64,000 nt of DNA from Pusillimonas minor (GCF_014237865.1 NZ_JACJUU010000001.1:62001-126000), one strand, 5' to 3'. Counted from the stretch's first letter, positions 1-8,953 are shown. Numbers and translations are program-made. The notes: generated from the letters alone by a model not told the origin.

Positions 1-1182
1 ATTTCGGCCATGAGCTTCGGTGCCCTGTCGGGCAATGCCGTCCGTGCGCTGAACAAGGGCGCCCAAATGGGTCAGTTCGCTCACGATACGGGCGAAGGGG
101 GCATCAGTCTTTATCACCTTGAGCACGGCGGCGACCTGATCTGGAATATCGGCTCAGGCTATTTCGGATGCCGCGATGCAGCGGGCAATTTTTCAGAAGA
201 GGAGTTCGTCAAGCGCGCCACCCATGACAACGTGAAGATGATCGAAATCAAGCTGTCGCAAGGGGCAAAACCCGGCCACGGCGGCATGCTGCCGGGGGCC
301 AAGGTCACCGCCGAGATCGCACGCGCCCGCGGCATTCCGGTGGGGCAAGACTGCAACTCACCAGCCCGCCACAGCGCCTTTGGCACACCCGCCGAATTGC
401 TTGAATTCATCGCCCGGCTGCGCCGCCTGTCAGGCGGCAAGCCCGTCGGATTCAAGCTTTGCATTGGTCACCCCTGGGAATGGTTTGGCATCGCCAAGGC
501 CATGCTCAAAACCGGCATCACGCCCGACTTCATTGTTGTCGATGGGGCCGAAGGCGGCACCGGCGCGGCACCGATAGAGTTTGTAGACCATGTGGGCACA
601 CCGCTGCGCGAAGGCCTTCGGCTGGTACACAATACCCTGGTGGGCATCGGGCTACGCGACCGCATAAAACTGGGGGCATCTGGGAAAATCATCAGCGCCT
701 TCGACATGGCCCGCACCATGGCGCTGGGCGCCGACTGGTGTAACAGTGCGCGGGGCTTTATGTTTGCCGTGGGCTGTATTCAGGCCCAGGCCTGCCACAC
801 GGGTGCCTGCCCCACTGGTGTGGCAACCCAAGACCCAAAACGCCAAAAAGCCTTGGTGGTTGAAGACAAATCGGTCCGTGTACAACAGTTTCACGACAAC
901 ACATTAAAAGCGCTGGCCGAATTGCTGGGTGCGGCGGGGCTACGCCACCCCACCGAGCTGCGTCCCCACCATATTGCGCGCCGGATCTCCAGCAGTGAAG
1001 TCAAAGTATTGTCGGCTCTGTTTCCCGACCTGGAGCCCGGAGAGATCCTCGACGGCAAATTCCGCCAGACTATTTTCCGGGTGGCCTGGCCTATGGCCCG
1101 TGACGACTCATTCGACCCGGCCTACAGCTTAAGTGCTGCGCTTTCGGGCAACAAAGCCAACGCCAAAGAGCATGCACAATAA
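1..1182 (+). CDS. FMN-binding glutamate synthase family protein, 5' end cut by window
   Basis: The reading frame is open to base 1 (residues ISAMSFGALSG), so the gene starts upstream. The visible part matches the FMN-binding domain of glutamate synthase large subunits and their stand-alone relatives (GltB/YerD-like). It shows the opening MSFGALSG segment, the barrel motif VDGAEGGTGAAP near residue 180, a KLGASGKI phosphate-binding segment and the CHTGACPTGVATQ cysteine cluster that in GltB binds an iron-sulfur centre. It would be a cytoplasmic flavoprotein. The free-standing family is usually about 500-550 residues, so roughly the C-terminal 70% is visible. Whether it makes glutamate or acts on another substrate cannot be told from sequence. 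No partner gene follows it; a cluster of hairpins does. Confidence 0.85.
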   Translation: MSAMSFGALSGNAVRALNKGAQMGQFAHDTGEGGISLYHLEHGGDLIWNIGSGYFGCRDAAGNFSEEEFVKRATHDNVKMIEIKLSQGAKPGHGGMLPGAKVTAEIARARGIPVGQDCNSPARHSAFGTPAELLEFIARLRRLSGGKPVGFKLCIGHPWEWFGIAKAMLKTGITPDFIVVDGAEGGTGAAPIEFVDHVGTPLREGLRLVHNTLVGIGLRDRIKLGASGKIISAFDMARTMALGADWCNSARGFMFAVGCIQAQACHTGACPTGVATQDPKRQKALVVEDKSVRVQQFHDNTLKALAELLGAAGLRHPTELRPHHIARRISSSEVKVLSALFPDLEPGEILDGKFRQTIFRVAWPMARDDSFDPAYSLSAALSGNKANAKEHAQ

Positions 1183-1299
1183 CCGCCTGCCGTCCGCCCC
1201 CTTATCGCCTGTCGCCAGGCCGCTTGCCGTTATCAGGTTACCTAAATCAGTAGTAATCCTAGGTTGAAGCCGTTGAATGACAGCAGTAAATTGAACTCA

Positions 1300-1411
1300 C
1301 TGCCCTCAGGGGGCAGCTTAGCCGCTCTCCGAAGCGGCTCTTGAATACACCTGTTATATCAGGTGTCACTGCCATCGTGGCAGTAAGGCCCCGCCAGAAG
1401 GCGGGGCCTTT
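1300..1411 (+). ncRNA. Five tandem hairpins ending in a terminator; possible structured RNA
   Basis: The 336-base gap between the first gene and ackA holds five consecutive perfect inverted repeats: 1300-1316 (CTGCCC/GGGCAG), 1321-1338 (GCCGCT/AGCGGC), 1347-1366 (ACACCTG/CAGGTGT), 1368-1384 (ACTGCCA/TGGCAGT) and 1387-1408 (GGCCCCGCC/GGCGGGGCC, loop AGAA), the last followed by TTT. They sit almost end to end. The last hairpin looks like an intrinsic terminator for plus-strand transcription. The rest may be a 3' UTR structure of the upstream gene or a separate small RNA; no convincing promoter is visible between 1183 and 1300. No known RNA family is recognised. Confidence 0.45.
1387..1411 (+). 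terminator. Intrinsic terminator
   Basis: A 9-bp GC stem (GGCCCCGCC/GGCGGGGCC) with an AGAA loop is followed by TTTGCATT. It is the last of five tandem hairpins and probably ends transcription from the glutamate-synthase-family gene. Confidence 0.7.
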
Positions 1412-1518
1412 GCATTAGATGCCCCCCAACTGGCTTTCTCCCAAAGCACGCGTCACTGCCTGTGTATGCAGTCCACGTGCTCATTTGCCCTTCGGGCCCA
1501 AACAAACTTAAGAATGTC

Positions 1519-2724
1519 TCAGGCGGCCAGATGAGCGCCACGAGCCAATAGCAAGGCTGCCTCTGAAGCCGCAACGCGCCCTTCGTCGGTGGGTATTACC
1601 CACACCTCAATCGCACTGTCGGCTGTATGAATTGTGCAGGCCTCACTGCCACTGGCCTTCTGGTTAAGTACGGGGTCAATCTCAACCCCTAACCACGCCA
1701 GCCGCGCACTGACATCGGCACGTAAAGTGGCGTCGTTCTCGCCAATCCCGCCACTGAACGCCAGCACATCCAGGCCGCCCAGGCACGCCGTCAGCGCACC
1801 CGCTTCACGCACCACTCGATACGTAAATTGTTCGAGCGCCCTTACCGCATTGGGCGAGCCGTTTGCACGCAGCGTTCGTACGTCGGCCGAAATACCCGAA
1901 ACGCCCAACAAACCGCTTTGCTTATATAGCAAGGTTTCGATCTGGGCATGCGTCCAACCCTGCTCCATCAGGTAAAGCAGAACGCCGGCATCAAGCGAGC
2001 CGCTGCGGGTGCCCATCATTAAGCCATCGAGCGCCGAAAACCCCATGGTTGTGGCAATGCTTTGCCCCTGACGCGTGGCGCACAGACTGGCCCCGTTGCC
2101 CAGATGCGCCATGATGACGCGGGCGTTGGCGCGGGCAGATTGCTGTTGCAACACCGACATAATGTACTGATACGACAAGCCATGAAAGCCATAGCGTCTT
2201 ATGCCCTGTCCCAAAAGCTTGCGGGGCAAGGCAAAGGCGTAATCGACTTCAGGCAAGGTGGCATGAAACGCAGTGTCGAAGCAGGCCACCTGGGGCACCG
2301 CCGGAAACGCCTTCCGAAAACGGCGGATGCCTTCGATGTTATGTGGCTGATGCAGCGGCGCCAGCGAATTGAACGATGCAAGCCTGGCCAGAATATCGTC
2401 GGTAACCACAACGCTTTGGGTAAACTGCCCGCCGCCATGCACAACGCGATGCGCAACCGCGGCGATTGCCGAGCCATGCGCCAAACTAGATAACAGCTCA
2501 CGCAACCGTTCAAGCGCGGCTTCGAAGGGCCCGATGCCCGGCGGCACAGCCAGGCGGACTTGTGCATTTTTACCCAGATACTTCCAGCGCATGCCCGGGC
2601 AACCTTCGGGCTCAAGCCCGTCGATACAGCCCGACAACACAAATGGCTGGACCTGACCGTCACGCAAGGGGTGCAGCGAAAACTTCAGGGAAGAAGAGCC
2701 CGCATTAACAGCAAGAATGGCCAT
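1519..2724 (-). CDS. ackA: Acetate kinase
   Basis: This 401-residue protein has the usual acetate kinase length and N-terminus (MAILAVNAGSSSLKF), the HRVVHGG segment, the HLGNGAS phosphate-binding loop, and the MMGTRSG and SGGIGEN motifs. It interconverts acetyl phosphate plus ADP with acetate plus ATP in the cytoplasm. The start is supported by AAAGG about 8 bases upstream. It lies 92 bases downstream of a phosphotransacetylase-fusion gene on the same strand, so the two enzymes of the acetyl-CoA/acetate branch probably form one operon. Confidence 0.96.
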   Translation of the reverse strand: MAILAVNAGSSSLKFSLHPLRDGQVQPFVLSGCIDGLEPEGCPGMRWKYLGKNAQVRLAVPPGIGPFEAALERLRELLSSLAHGSAIAAVAHRVVHGGGQFTQSVVVTDDILARLASFNSLAPLHQPHNIEGIRRFRKAFPAVPQVACFDTAFHATLPEVDYAFALPRKLLGQGIRRYGFHGLSYQYIMSVLQQQSARANARVIMAHLGNGASLCATRQGQSIATTMGFSALDGLMMGTRSGSLDAGVLLYLMEQGWTHAQIETLLYKQSGLLGVSGISADVRTLRANGSPNAVRALEQFTYRVVREAGALTACLGGLDVLAFSGGIGENDATLRADVSARLAWLGVEIDPVLNQKASGSEACTIHTADSAIEVWVIPTDEGRVAASEAALLLARGAHLAA

Positions 2725-2816
2725 CGCCTACCTTTAAAGAAACACACTTAACCCAGTCTCAAGGAATCAACCCGGCATCAAAGAAAGCAGAGCCAATCCG
2801 GGCTGATAAACCTTGC

Positions 2817-4247
2817 TCAGCCTAATTTCCAGGCGTTTTCGGCCTGACGCCGTTGTATATCGCGCGCCGCCAGCACGGCCAGCACGGCAGAAGCCACCCT
2901 CGCCATCGGCCCGTCGGCCCGACTGGTGAGGGCAATGGGTACGCGCGCGCCCAGCACCAGCCCAGAGCCGCTCGCCCCGGCCAGATACTCGAGCTGCTTG
3001 GCCACCATATTGCCGCTTTCCAGGTCGGGCACCGCCAGAATATCGGCCTGCCCGGCCACGTCTGACACAATGCCTTTGATACGCACCGCGTCGGGCGAAA
3101 TCGCGTTATCAAAAGCCAAGGGACCGTCAAGGCGGCCGCCTTTTATTTGCCCCCGATCGCTCATTTTGCACAAGGCAGCGGCGTCGATGGTTGACGGGAT
3201 GGCCGGCGTGACAGTCTCTACGGCCGACAAAATAGCGACACGCGGCTCATTCACGCCCAACACCCGGGCGAAATCAATCGCGTTCTGGATAATGTCGGCT
3301 TTTTCAAGCAACGTGGGCCGGATATTGATGGCCGCATCGGTAATCAGCAAAGGCTTGGGGTACAACGGCACGTCGAAACGGAACACATGAGACAGACGGC
3401 GCCCGGCGCGCAAGGCCGGTTCAGACAATACCGCCTTGAGCAGTTCATCGGTATGAAGACTGCCCTTCATAAGCATGGCTACGTCGTTACGGGCGGCCAT
3501 ACCCGCCGCCATTTCGGCAGCGGCATGGCTATGCTCCACCGAAACAATTTCAACGCCCGACACATCAAGCCCGGCATCTTGAGCGACGCGCCGTATACGG
3601 CCCTCGGGGCCGACCAGCACAGGCACAATCAACGCATGACGCGCGGCGTCAAGCGCGCCGCTTAACGAGTCGCTATCGCACGGGTGCACAACCGCGCAAC
3701 GTACAGGGTCTTCCCCTTTTACCCGCGCCAGTAAATCGTTAAGGCGCGCTTCGGGGTCAAAAAGCTGAATATGCGGTGCGCTGACGCGGGGGACACGCAC
3801 TTTTTGGGACGGCGCGAGCAAACGTGCCGTCCCTTTAAGCACGGCGTCTCCGGCCTGATTAGTGACCAGGCAGTCCATGACTACATGCTTTTTAGGGTCG
3901 ACTTTTTCAAGCACGGTGGCCAGCACGGTCAGTGTGTCGCCAATGCGTACCGGCCTGATGAACTTCAGGTCTTGGCCCAGGTAAATGGTGCCGGCGCCCG
4001 GAAAATGCGTGCCGAACAGGGCTGAAATCATGGCGGCGCCCAGCATGCCATGCGCGACAACCCCATGAAAAATCGACGCATTGGCGTAATCGACATTTAA
4101 GTGGGCGGGGTTAATGTCTCCGGAGACGGCGGCGAACGCCTGAATATCTTCGGTGGTGACGGTACGCACCAGGCGTGCGCTCTGCCCGACCTTCAATTCG
4201 TCAAAAGTGACGTTTTCCATCCATTCAGAATCAGTATCGCGATGCAT
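2817..4247 (-). CDS. Bifunctional MaoC-like enoyl-CoA hydratase / phosphate acetyltransferase
   Basis: The 476-residue protein joins two domains. Residues about 10-145 are a MaoC-like hot-dog hydratase with the AVSGDINPAHLN active-site region (Asp and His). Residues about 165-470 are a phosphate acetyl/butyryl transferase with the AINIRPTL segment and a C-terminal GARVPIALTSRAD motif. The fusion is a recognised proteobacterial family. It would act on short acyl-CoAs and feed acyl phosphate to the acetate kinase encoded next. An alternative start at 4220 (MENVTFDELK) is possible; neither start has a clear ribosome site. A 3-hydroxybutyryl-CoA dehydrogenase lies divergently, so the locus is tied to C4 acyl-CoA metabolism. 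Confidence 0.9.
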   Translation of the reverse strand: MHRDTDSEWMENVTFDELKVGQSARLVRTVTTEDIQAFAAVSGDINPAHLNVDYANASIFHGVVAHGMLGAAMISALFGTHFPGAGTIYLGQDLKFIRPVRIGDTLTVLATVLEKVDPKKHVVMDCLVTNQAGDAVLKGTARLLAPSQKVRVPRVSAPHIQLFDPEARLNDLLARVKGEDPVRCAVVHPCDSDSLSGALDAARHALIVPVLVGPEGRIRRVAQDAGLDVSGVEIVSVEHSHAAAEMAAGMAARNDVAMLMKGSLHTDELLKAVLSEPALRAGRRLSHVFRFDVPLYPKPLLITDAAINIRPTLLEKADIIQNAIDFARVLGVNEPRVAILSAVETVTPAIPSTIDAAALCKMSDRGQIKGGRLDGPLAFDNAISPDAVRIKGIVSDVAGQADILAVPDLESGNMVAKQLEYLAGASGSGLVLGARVPIALTSRADGPMARVASAVLAVLAARDIQRRQAENAWKLG

Positions 4248-4438
4248 AGGCAGACAGGCTCTTACAAAAAGTTGATGACCAATATAAACGTCACCATACC
4301 GAAATCAACGACCGATTGTAAGAACCCCGCATGACAACCCGATTGACAAACCGCAAGCCTGCCGAGGGATCTGCCGCTGTCTTCGCCGGTCGTTTATACT
4401 GCAGCGCAGCATCAAAACATGCACAAGGAGATACTGAC

Positions 4439-5287
4439 ATGACGATTTCAACGGTAGGCATCATTGGTGCCGGCACAATGGGTAACGGCATTGCACAAGC
4501 GTGTGCCGTATCCGGTATTAATGTAGTAATGGTCGACATTTCTGACGCAGCCGTCGAAAAAGGTCTGGCCACCATTACAGGCAGCCTCGACCGCCTGATC
4601 AAAAAAGAAAAAATTACCGAAGCCGATAAGGCTGCGGCATTGGCGCGTATTAAAGGCTCGACGCGCTACGAAGACCTGAAACCGGCGCAAATGGTGATTG
4701 AGGCCGCAACCGAAAACCATGAACTGAAAGTCAAGATTCTGAAGCAACTGGACGACATGCTGGATAGCGACGTCATCATCGCCACTAACACATCGTCTAT
4801 TTCCATTACCCAGCTGGCTGCCGTCACTAAGCGCGCCGACAAATTCATCGGCATGCACTTCTTCAACCCGGTGCCCATGATGACGCTGGTTGAACTGATT
4901 TTAGGTCTGCAAACAGCCGATACCACGCACGCACGCGTCAAAGACCTGGCCGAGCGTCTGGGCAAAACCCCCATTACGGTCAAGAATGCGCCCGGCTTTG
5001 TCGTTAACCGCATCCTCATCCCTATGATCAACGAGGCGTTTTTTGTGCTGGCCGAAGGCCTGGCAACGCCCGAAGACATTGACGCCGGCATGAAGCTGGG
5101 CTGCAACCACCCCATTGGCCCACTGGCGCTGGCCGACATGGTCGGGCTGGATGTTTGCCTGGCCGTTATGGAGGTTTACCTGACCGAATTTGGCGACAGC
5201 AAGTACCGCCCCTGCCCGTTGCTACGCGAAATGGTGGCCGCAGGCCGCCTGGGCCGTAAAACCGGCCGTGGTGTGTATACCTACTGA
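4439..5287 (+). CDS. 3-hydroxybutyryl-CoA dehydrogenase
   Basis: This 282-residue NAD(P)-dependent enzyme has the N-terminal Rossmann motif VGIIGAGTMGNGIAQ, the conserved TNTSSISIT and GMHFFNPVP segments with the catalytic His, and the C-terminal domain with GFVVNR and NHPIGPLALADMVGLD. It oxidises 3-hydroxyacyl-CoA to 3-ketoacyl-CoA, or the reverse. The start at 4439 is chosen because AAGGAG precedes it at the right distance; the open frame extends further upstream but without family similarity. It is divergent from the MaoC-Pta/ackA pair, with which it may share acyl-CoA intermediates. Confidence 0.95.
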   Translation: MTISTVGIIGAGTMGNGIAQACAVSGINVVMVDISDAAVEKGLATITGSLDRLIKKEKITEADKAAALARIKGSTRYEDLKPAQMVIEAATENHELKVKILKQLDDMLDSDVIIATNTSSISITQLAAVTKRADKFIGMHFFNPVPMMTLVELILGLQTADTTHARVKDLAERLGKTPITVKNAPGFVVNRILIPMINEAFFVLAEGLATPEDIDAGMKLGCNHPIGPLALADMVGLDVCLAVMEVYLTEFGDSKYRPCPLLREMVAAGRLGRKTGRGVYTY

Positions 5288-5298
5288 AGAAAGTGAAT

Positions 5299-5331
5299 TT
5301 TCCGGGGTCAATAAGGTCACGACCCCGGAAA
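5299..5331 (+). terminator. Terminator-like hairpin after the hydroxybutyryl-CoA dehydrogenase gene
   Basis: A perfect 11-bp inverted repeat (TTTCCGGGGTC at 5299-5309, GACCCCGGAAA at 5321-5331) begins 12 bases after the stop codon. It sits between convergent genes and could serve both; the T-tract is short. Confidence 0.6.
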
Positions 5332-5363
5332 GTTATTGGTCGCTACCTGCAGGCAACATGTGC

Positions 5364-5684
5364 TTAAAGGTTGCGCATCAACAAATAGGCTGCTGTACCC
5401 ACCACAATACTGAGCAACGTATTTCGGGTGCGCCACTGCAGCACAAGCACCAAAAGTATCGCCACCCCTTCTTGCCAGACCCCCGCAGGGTTGTCGCGGG
5501 CAGCGCCCACCATGGCATGCAGCAGCAACAGTGTCATTACCGACAAAGGCAGTGTCGCCCCCAGTTTGTGCACCAGGCCCTGACGACGTAACCATCGGCC
5601 GGCCACAAAAGGCAAGGCACGCAGGGCGAAAGTCACGCCGGCCATCACGGCAATCGTTATCCATACGTAATTTGTGTCAGCCAT
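5364..5684 (-). CDS. azlD: AzlD family branched-chain amino acid exporter subunit
   Basis: A 106-residue integral membrane protein with about four hydrophobic helices and the family pattern ALRALPFVAGRWLRR near the N-terminus. AzlD works with AzlC to export branched-chain amino acids and analogues. I start it at MADTNYVW (5684), which overlaps the azlC stop by 8 bases, the usual coupling for this pair; an upstream Met at 5726 lies deep inside azlC and is less likely. Confidence 0.88.
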   Translation of the reverse strand: MADTNYVWITIAVMAGVTFALRALPFVAGRWLRRQGLVHKLGATLPLSVMTLLLLHAMVGAARDNPAGVWQEGVAILLVLVLQWRTRNTLLSIVVGTAAYLLMRNL

Positions 5685-6366
5685 TGCTGCCCCCTGCTGT
5701 GGGTGATACCGGTTTAACCAACGCACCGGCCAGCACGCTTAAGCCAATGGCAATCACCAAGGCCTGATCTGGCGCAATGGCATAGCCCACCCCATAACCC
5801 AGCACCGCCACCCAAACCGGCCAGACCAAACGCTTTGCACGCCATTGCTCTATGGCCAGAACGGCAAACAGCGCGGCCAGCACAAAATCAAGGCCGGTCA
5901 GGTCGAGCCGTACGACCGAGCCCGCCCACACACCCAGCGCCGTACCGCCAACCCACCACAATTGATTCAGGGCCGAGAGCAACACCATTTTTTGTCCGCG
6001 CAGGTGCTCGGGTAGCGCCGTAAGTACAGCGTAAGTTTCGTCTGTTAGCGCAAAAATGCAGTACCAACGCCGCCAACCCGCCAGCGGCACCGCTTTAAGC
6101 AAAGAGATACCGTAGAACACATGGCGCAAATTGACGACCAGCGTCGCCAGCGCAATGGCGCCCAACGGTAAACCAGCGGCCAGCATAGGTACCATCATGA
6201 ATTGGGCCGCACCCGCATATACCCATACGCTGGCAGCAATGGCCAGCCACGGGCTTCCGCCCGCTTCAACAAACAAAAAGCCAAAGACAATCCCTAACGG
6301 GATATAGCCCATCGCGACAGGCGTGGTCAGTTCCGCCAGCGTGGGCGCAGTATGACGTGCAGACAT
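5677..6366 (-). CDS. azlC: AzlC family branched-chain amino acid exporter subunit
   Basis: A 229-residue, strongly hydrophobic inner membrane protein with the AzlC signatures PLGIVFGFLF near the N-terminus, WVYAGAAQFMM, and LVVNLRHVFYGISL. Together with AzlD it forms a small-molecule exporter of the LIV-E type. It follows yaeQ by 10 bases and overlaps azlD by 8 bases, so yaeQ-azlC-azlD is probably a single transcript. Confidence 0.92.
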   Translation of the reverse strand: MSARHTAPTLAELTTPVAMGYIPLGIVFGFLFVEAGGSPWLAIAASVWVYAGAAQFMMVPMLAAGLPLGAIALATLVVNLRHVFYGISLLKAVPLAGWRRWYCIFALTDETYAVLTALPEHLRGQKMVLLSALNQLWWVGGTALGVWAGSVVRLDLTGLDFVLAALFAVLAIEQWRAKRLVWPVWVAVLGYGVGYAIAPDQALVIAIGLSVLAGALVKPVSPTAGGSNG

Positions 6367-6376
6367 AGGCGCCGAT

Positions 6377-6919
6377 TTAACCGTTAAGACGCTGCAGGTG
6401 TACGGTGGCCTCGCCCGCGTCTGAAGACACCCATAATGTGTCGTCCTGGATATTGATGTTAAGCGTCATTTTGCGCTCGGCCAAAGCTGCCAGGGCCTGG
6501 GTACCGTCTACATCAAACATAAAGGCGCGCACTTTTGGGTTACGGGCCAATTTATTCTGCACCCCCTGCCACCACAGGGTCGCGTTACGGCCATACGCTA
6601 TAAGCACCACCGCGTCAGAACGGCCACAGGCCTTGAGCACACGACGCTCGTCGGGTAGCCCGGCTTCAACCCACAACTCAATAGCTCCGGTAAGATCAAG
6701 ACGCCACAAATCGGGCTCATCGGCTTCCGACAAACCTCGCGTAAACGCCAGCGTATCAGCATCGTCGGCATACAAGGCAAACGCCAGCAACCGCACCATC
6801 ATGCGCTCATCCGTTTCCGACGGATGCCGCGCCAGCGTTACCGCATGGCTGGCATAGTACCCGCGGTCATTGTCGGCAATATTAAGGTCGGCTTTATAAA
6901 CAGTGGCACGCAACGCCAT
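6377..6919 (-). CDS. yaeQ: YaeQ family protein
   Basis: A 180-residue cytoplasmic protein of the YaeQ family, full length, with the conserved start MALRATVYKADLNIAD, the ARHPSETDERMMVRLLAFAL segment and an alternating C-terminal sheet. YaeQ has a restriction-endonuclease-like fold; its biochemical activity is not established. It is the first gene of a probable operon with azlCD, though no functional link is known. Confidence 0.92.
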   Translation of the reverse strand: MALRATVYKADLNIADNDRGYYASHAVTLARHPSETDERMMVRLLAFALYADDADTLAFTRGLSEADEPDLWRLDLTGAIELWVEAGLPDERRVLKACGRSDAVVLIAYGRNATLWWQGVQNKLARNPKVRAFMFDVDGTQALAALAERKMTLNINIQDDTLWVSSDAGEATVHLQRLNG

Positions 6920-6978
6920 GATGCAACTCGAAAAAACAACGGGTGCCCAGTGTATCGCAATCGCCGACCCTTAAAAGA

Positions 6979-8715
6979 TCAGGCCTGGGGCATCAAAAAA
7001 TCAGCCATTTGCTCACCGATGTAAACGCAGGTGGCCATTGTTGCGACTGAGGCGATGCGAGGCATGACAGAGCTGTCTGCAATGCGCAGCCTCTTTACCC
7101 CATTTACCCTCAGCCTTGAGTCCACCACGGCGTCGGCATCGCTACCCATACGGCATGTACCAGACTGATGAAAGTAAGTGGTTGCACCATTTCTAACGAA
7201 ATTTTCCATTTCAGCGCCCCTCAGTGCTTTCCCAGGCGCAACCTCTCTCTTTACATAAGCCTTCATTGCCTGTGAATTCCCGATATCTCGACAAACCTCG
7301 ATGCCACGGGCCATGGCCTTCACATCGTCCGGGTGGCTCAGAAATCTTGCATCGACTACAGGGCGATCTTCTGGCTTAGAGGACCGCAACCGGATTTCGC
7401 CCCGACTTTTCGGCGCGACCAACCCGGAACATAGCGCCCACGCAGACTTGGGCGGATCAAACTGCTTGGCAATAACATCGCTTGCATAAGGCAATTCAAT
7501 TTGTACGATATTGATATCCGGTGCAGCTAGGTCAGAATTACTTTTAATAAATCCAGCGGCGTTGGCACCACTGTTTCGGTGTGGAAGATGATCCTGCGGC
7601 TCCCACAAGCACCCACCGTGCAACAAGTGATCTTGAAAATTCTGCCCGACTTCCGGCGAGTGCACTGCAAGCTTTACATTAACGTCTTTCAAGTGCTTCT
7701 CATCTCCAATCCCGCTTAACATCAGTAACTTGGGCGTATTGATCCCTCCGGCACATAAAATGACCTCTTGGTCGGCGGCCAGTGCACTGAGTTTACTGTC
7801 GCGGCTTATTTCCACGCCCGTCGCGGTATCTCCGGAAAGCAAGACCCTATTAACATGACAACCCGTCAATAATGTAACGTTGGGCTTACTCAATACCGGG
7901 TACAAGTAAGCGCGCGCCATACTATTACGACGCCCATCCTTGATGATCTGATTCATCAGCGCAAAACCCTCCAGGCCCTCTTCGCGCTCACCATTCAAGT
8001 CATCAAATACTCTGAGCCCCAAGGTTTTACATGCAACAAGCATTGCCGGCGCCACGGGATGCGGGTCTTGAGCAGGCTGACACCACACCGGCCCTCCTGT
8101 ACCTCGATACGCCGACGGCGGGCCTTGCCAACTTTCCATTCTCTTCATTACCTTAAGCGCCGCCTCATAACGCCATACGTCGTCACCCGCAACTTGCGCC
8201 CAATGATCGAGATCCTGTCTGAAGGGTCGCGCCCAAATCGTTGCGTTTATACTGCTACCGCCACCAACCACGCGCCCCATGTGCTCGGGTATTGCCCGAT
8301 TGTTCGTTCCGGGCGATGGAAGTGCAATATCGTTCCAATCCCGTTCGGTTCCAAGATTCAAAAACCATTCTCGCGGATCGAGTACAGATGGGGCCACATC
8401 CCAGGCGCCGGCCTCAATCATCAATATTGAAGCATCGGCGCGGCTTGCAAGTCGACCCACCAACGCACATGCAGCGGACCCGGTACCTACGACAATGTAG
8501 TCGTACGACTTACGCAAGTTCCGAACGCCTTTATCCTGATTGGCACGAATAGCGTCAAGCTCGTCCGCCAATGCAGCCAGACTATTACCGGCAAAACCCA
8601 GAGCTACGGCACCCATCATAAATCGCCGACGTGTAATTTTTCCCGAAATCAGTGATCGTTCAAGTCGATCCATCAAGCTATCTGTCTTGCCGTCACAATT
8701 TCTTTTATCAAACAT
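6979..8715 (-). CDS. GMC family FAD-dependent oxidoreductase with Tat signal
   Basis: This 578-residue protein starts with a twin-arginine signal (TRRRFMMGA at about residues 28-36, then a hydrophobic stretch to about 50). Next come the FAD-binding YDYIVVGTGSAACALVGRL motif, the GMC signature GRVVGGGSSINATIW and the C-terminal catalytic FHQSGTCRMG. The second active-site position, usually His or Asn, appears to be Met in TMATCVYIGEQ. GMC enzymes oxidise alcohols with FAD; the Tat signal implies folding with FAD before export to the periplasm. GGAGGAG just before the ATG supports the start. It is divergent from an AcoR-like regulator and probably linked to the aldehyde dehydrogenase beyond it. 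The substrate is unknown. Confidence 0.88.
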   Translation of the reverse strand: MFDKRNCDGKTDSLMDRLERSLISGKITRRRFMMGAVALGFAGNSLAALADELDAIRANQDKGVRNLRKSYDYIVVGTGSAACALVGRLASRADASILMIEAGAWDVAPSVLDPREWFLNLGTERDWNDIALPSPGTNNRAIPEHMGRVVGGGSSINATIWARPFRQDLDHWAQVAGDDVWRYEAALKVMKRMESWQGPPSAYRGTGGPVWCQPAQDPHPVAPAMLVACKTLGLRVFDDLNGEREEGLEGFALMNQIIKDGRRNSMARAYLYPVLSKPNVTLLTGCHVNRVLLSGDTATGVEISRDSKLSALAADQEVILCAGGINTPKLLMLSGIGDEKHLKDVNVKLAVHSPEVGQNFQDHLLHGGCLWEPQDHLPHRNSGANAAGFIKSNSDLAAPDINIVQIELPYASDVIAKQFDPPKSAWALCSGLVAPKSRGEIRLRSSKPEDRPVVDARFLSHPDDVKAMARGIEVCRDIGNSQAMKAYVKREVAPGKALRGAEMENFVRNGATTYFHQSGTCRMGSDADAVVDSRLRVNGVKRLRIADSSVMPRIASVATMATCVYIGEQMADFLMPQA

Positions 8716-8739
8716 CTCCGCTCCTCCTTGGCCAACAAA

Positions 8740-8758
8740 GGGCTGACTCGATCAGCCC
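8740..8758 (-). promoter_or_regulatory. Inverted repeat in the leader of the GMC gene
   Basis: A perfect 7-bp inverted repeat (GGGCTGA/TCAGCCC, 5-base spacer) lies about 25 bases before the GMC start codon, just upstream of its ribosome site. The aldehyde dehydrogenase has a similarly placed repeat with the same arm and spacer lengths. It could be a mRNA hairpin or an operator. Confidence 0.4.
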
Positions 8759-8867
8759 GTGTCAGTACATTTGGTTAGTTATTTAATGAGCCTTTTTATA
8801 AGATCTCGGGTCAAAGTCTAAGCAGAGCCGCCAACCGACATAATCGCGGGTTTTCCCGATAAGAATA

Positions 8868-8884
8868 TGTTCCGAAACAGAACA
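8868..8884. promoter_or_regulatory. Candidate operator TGTTCC-N5-AGAACA
   Basis: This 17-bp near-perfect palindrome (TGTTCC GAAAC AGAACA) lies midway between the divergent GMC and regulator genes. It shares spacing, left arm and central AAC with the site at 11850-11866 upstream of the aldehyde dehydrogenase. I infer that it is a binding site for the AcoR-like regulator encoded at 8974. Confidence 0.45.
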
Positions 8885-8920
8885 ACCCACCATGGCTTTC
8901 TGAAGGCATCCAATGACATT

Positions 8921-8926
8921 TATACT
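8921..8926 (+). promoter_or_regulatory. Possible -10 element of the regulator gene
   Basis: TATACT lies 48 bases before the TTG start, with a poor -35 candidate (TTCTGA) 17 bases further upstream. The element at 8937-8953 would fall at or just after the transcription start, which fits autoregulation. Confidence 0.3.
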
Positions 8927-8936
8927 GGGCAATCGT

Positions 8937-8953
8937 GCGCTTATGACGCGACA
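8937..8953. promoter_or_regulatory. Candidate second operator, half conserved
   Basis: GCGCTT ATGAC GCGACA shares the right-hand ATNACGCGACA part with the 11850-11866 site, while the left arm is degenerate. It lies 20 bases upstream of the regulator's start codon. Confidence 0.35.

Noticed and set aside
1490-1506. GCCC-TTC-GGGC hairpin just downstream of ackA.
   Set aside because: The stem is only 4 bp with a bulged extension and no T-tract on the minus strand; too weak to call a terminator.
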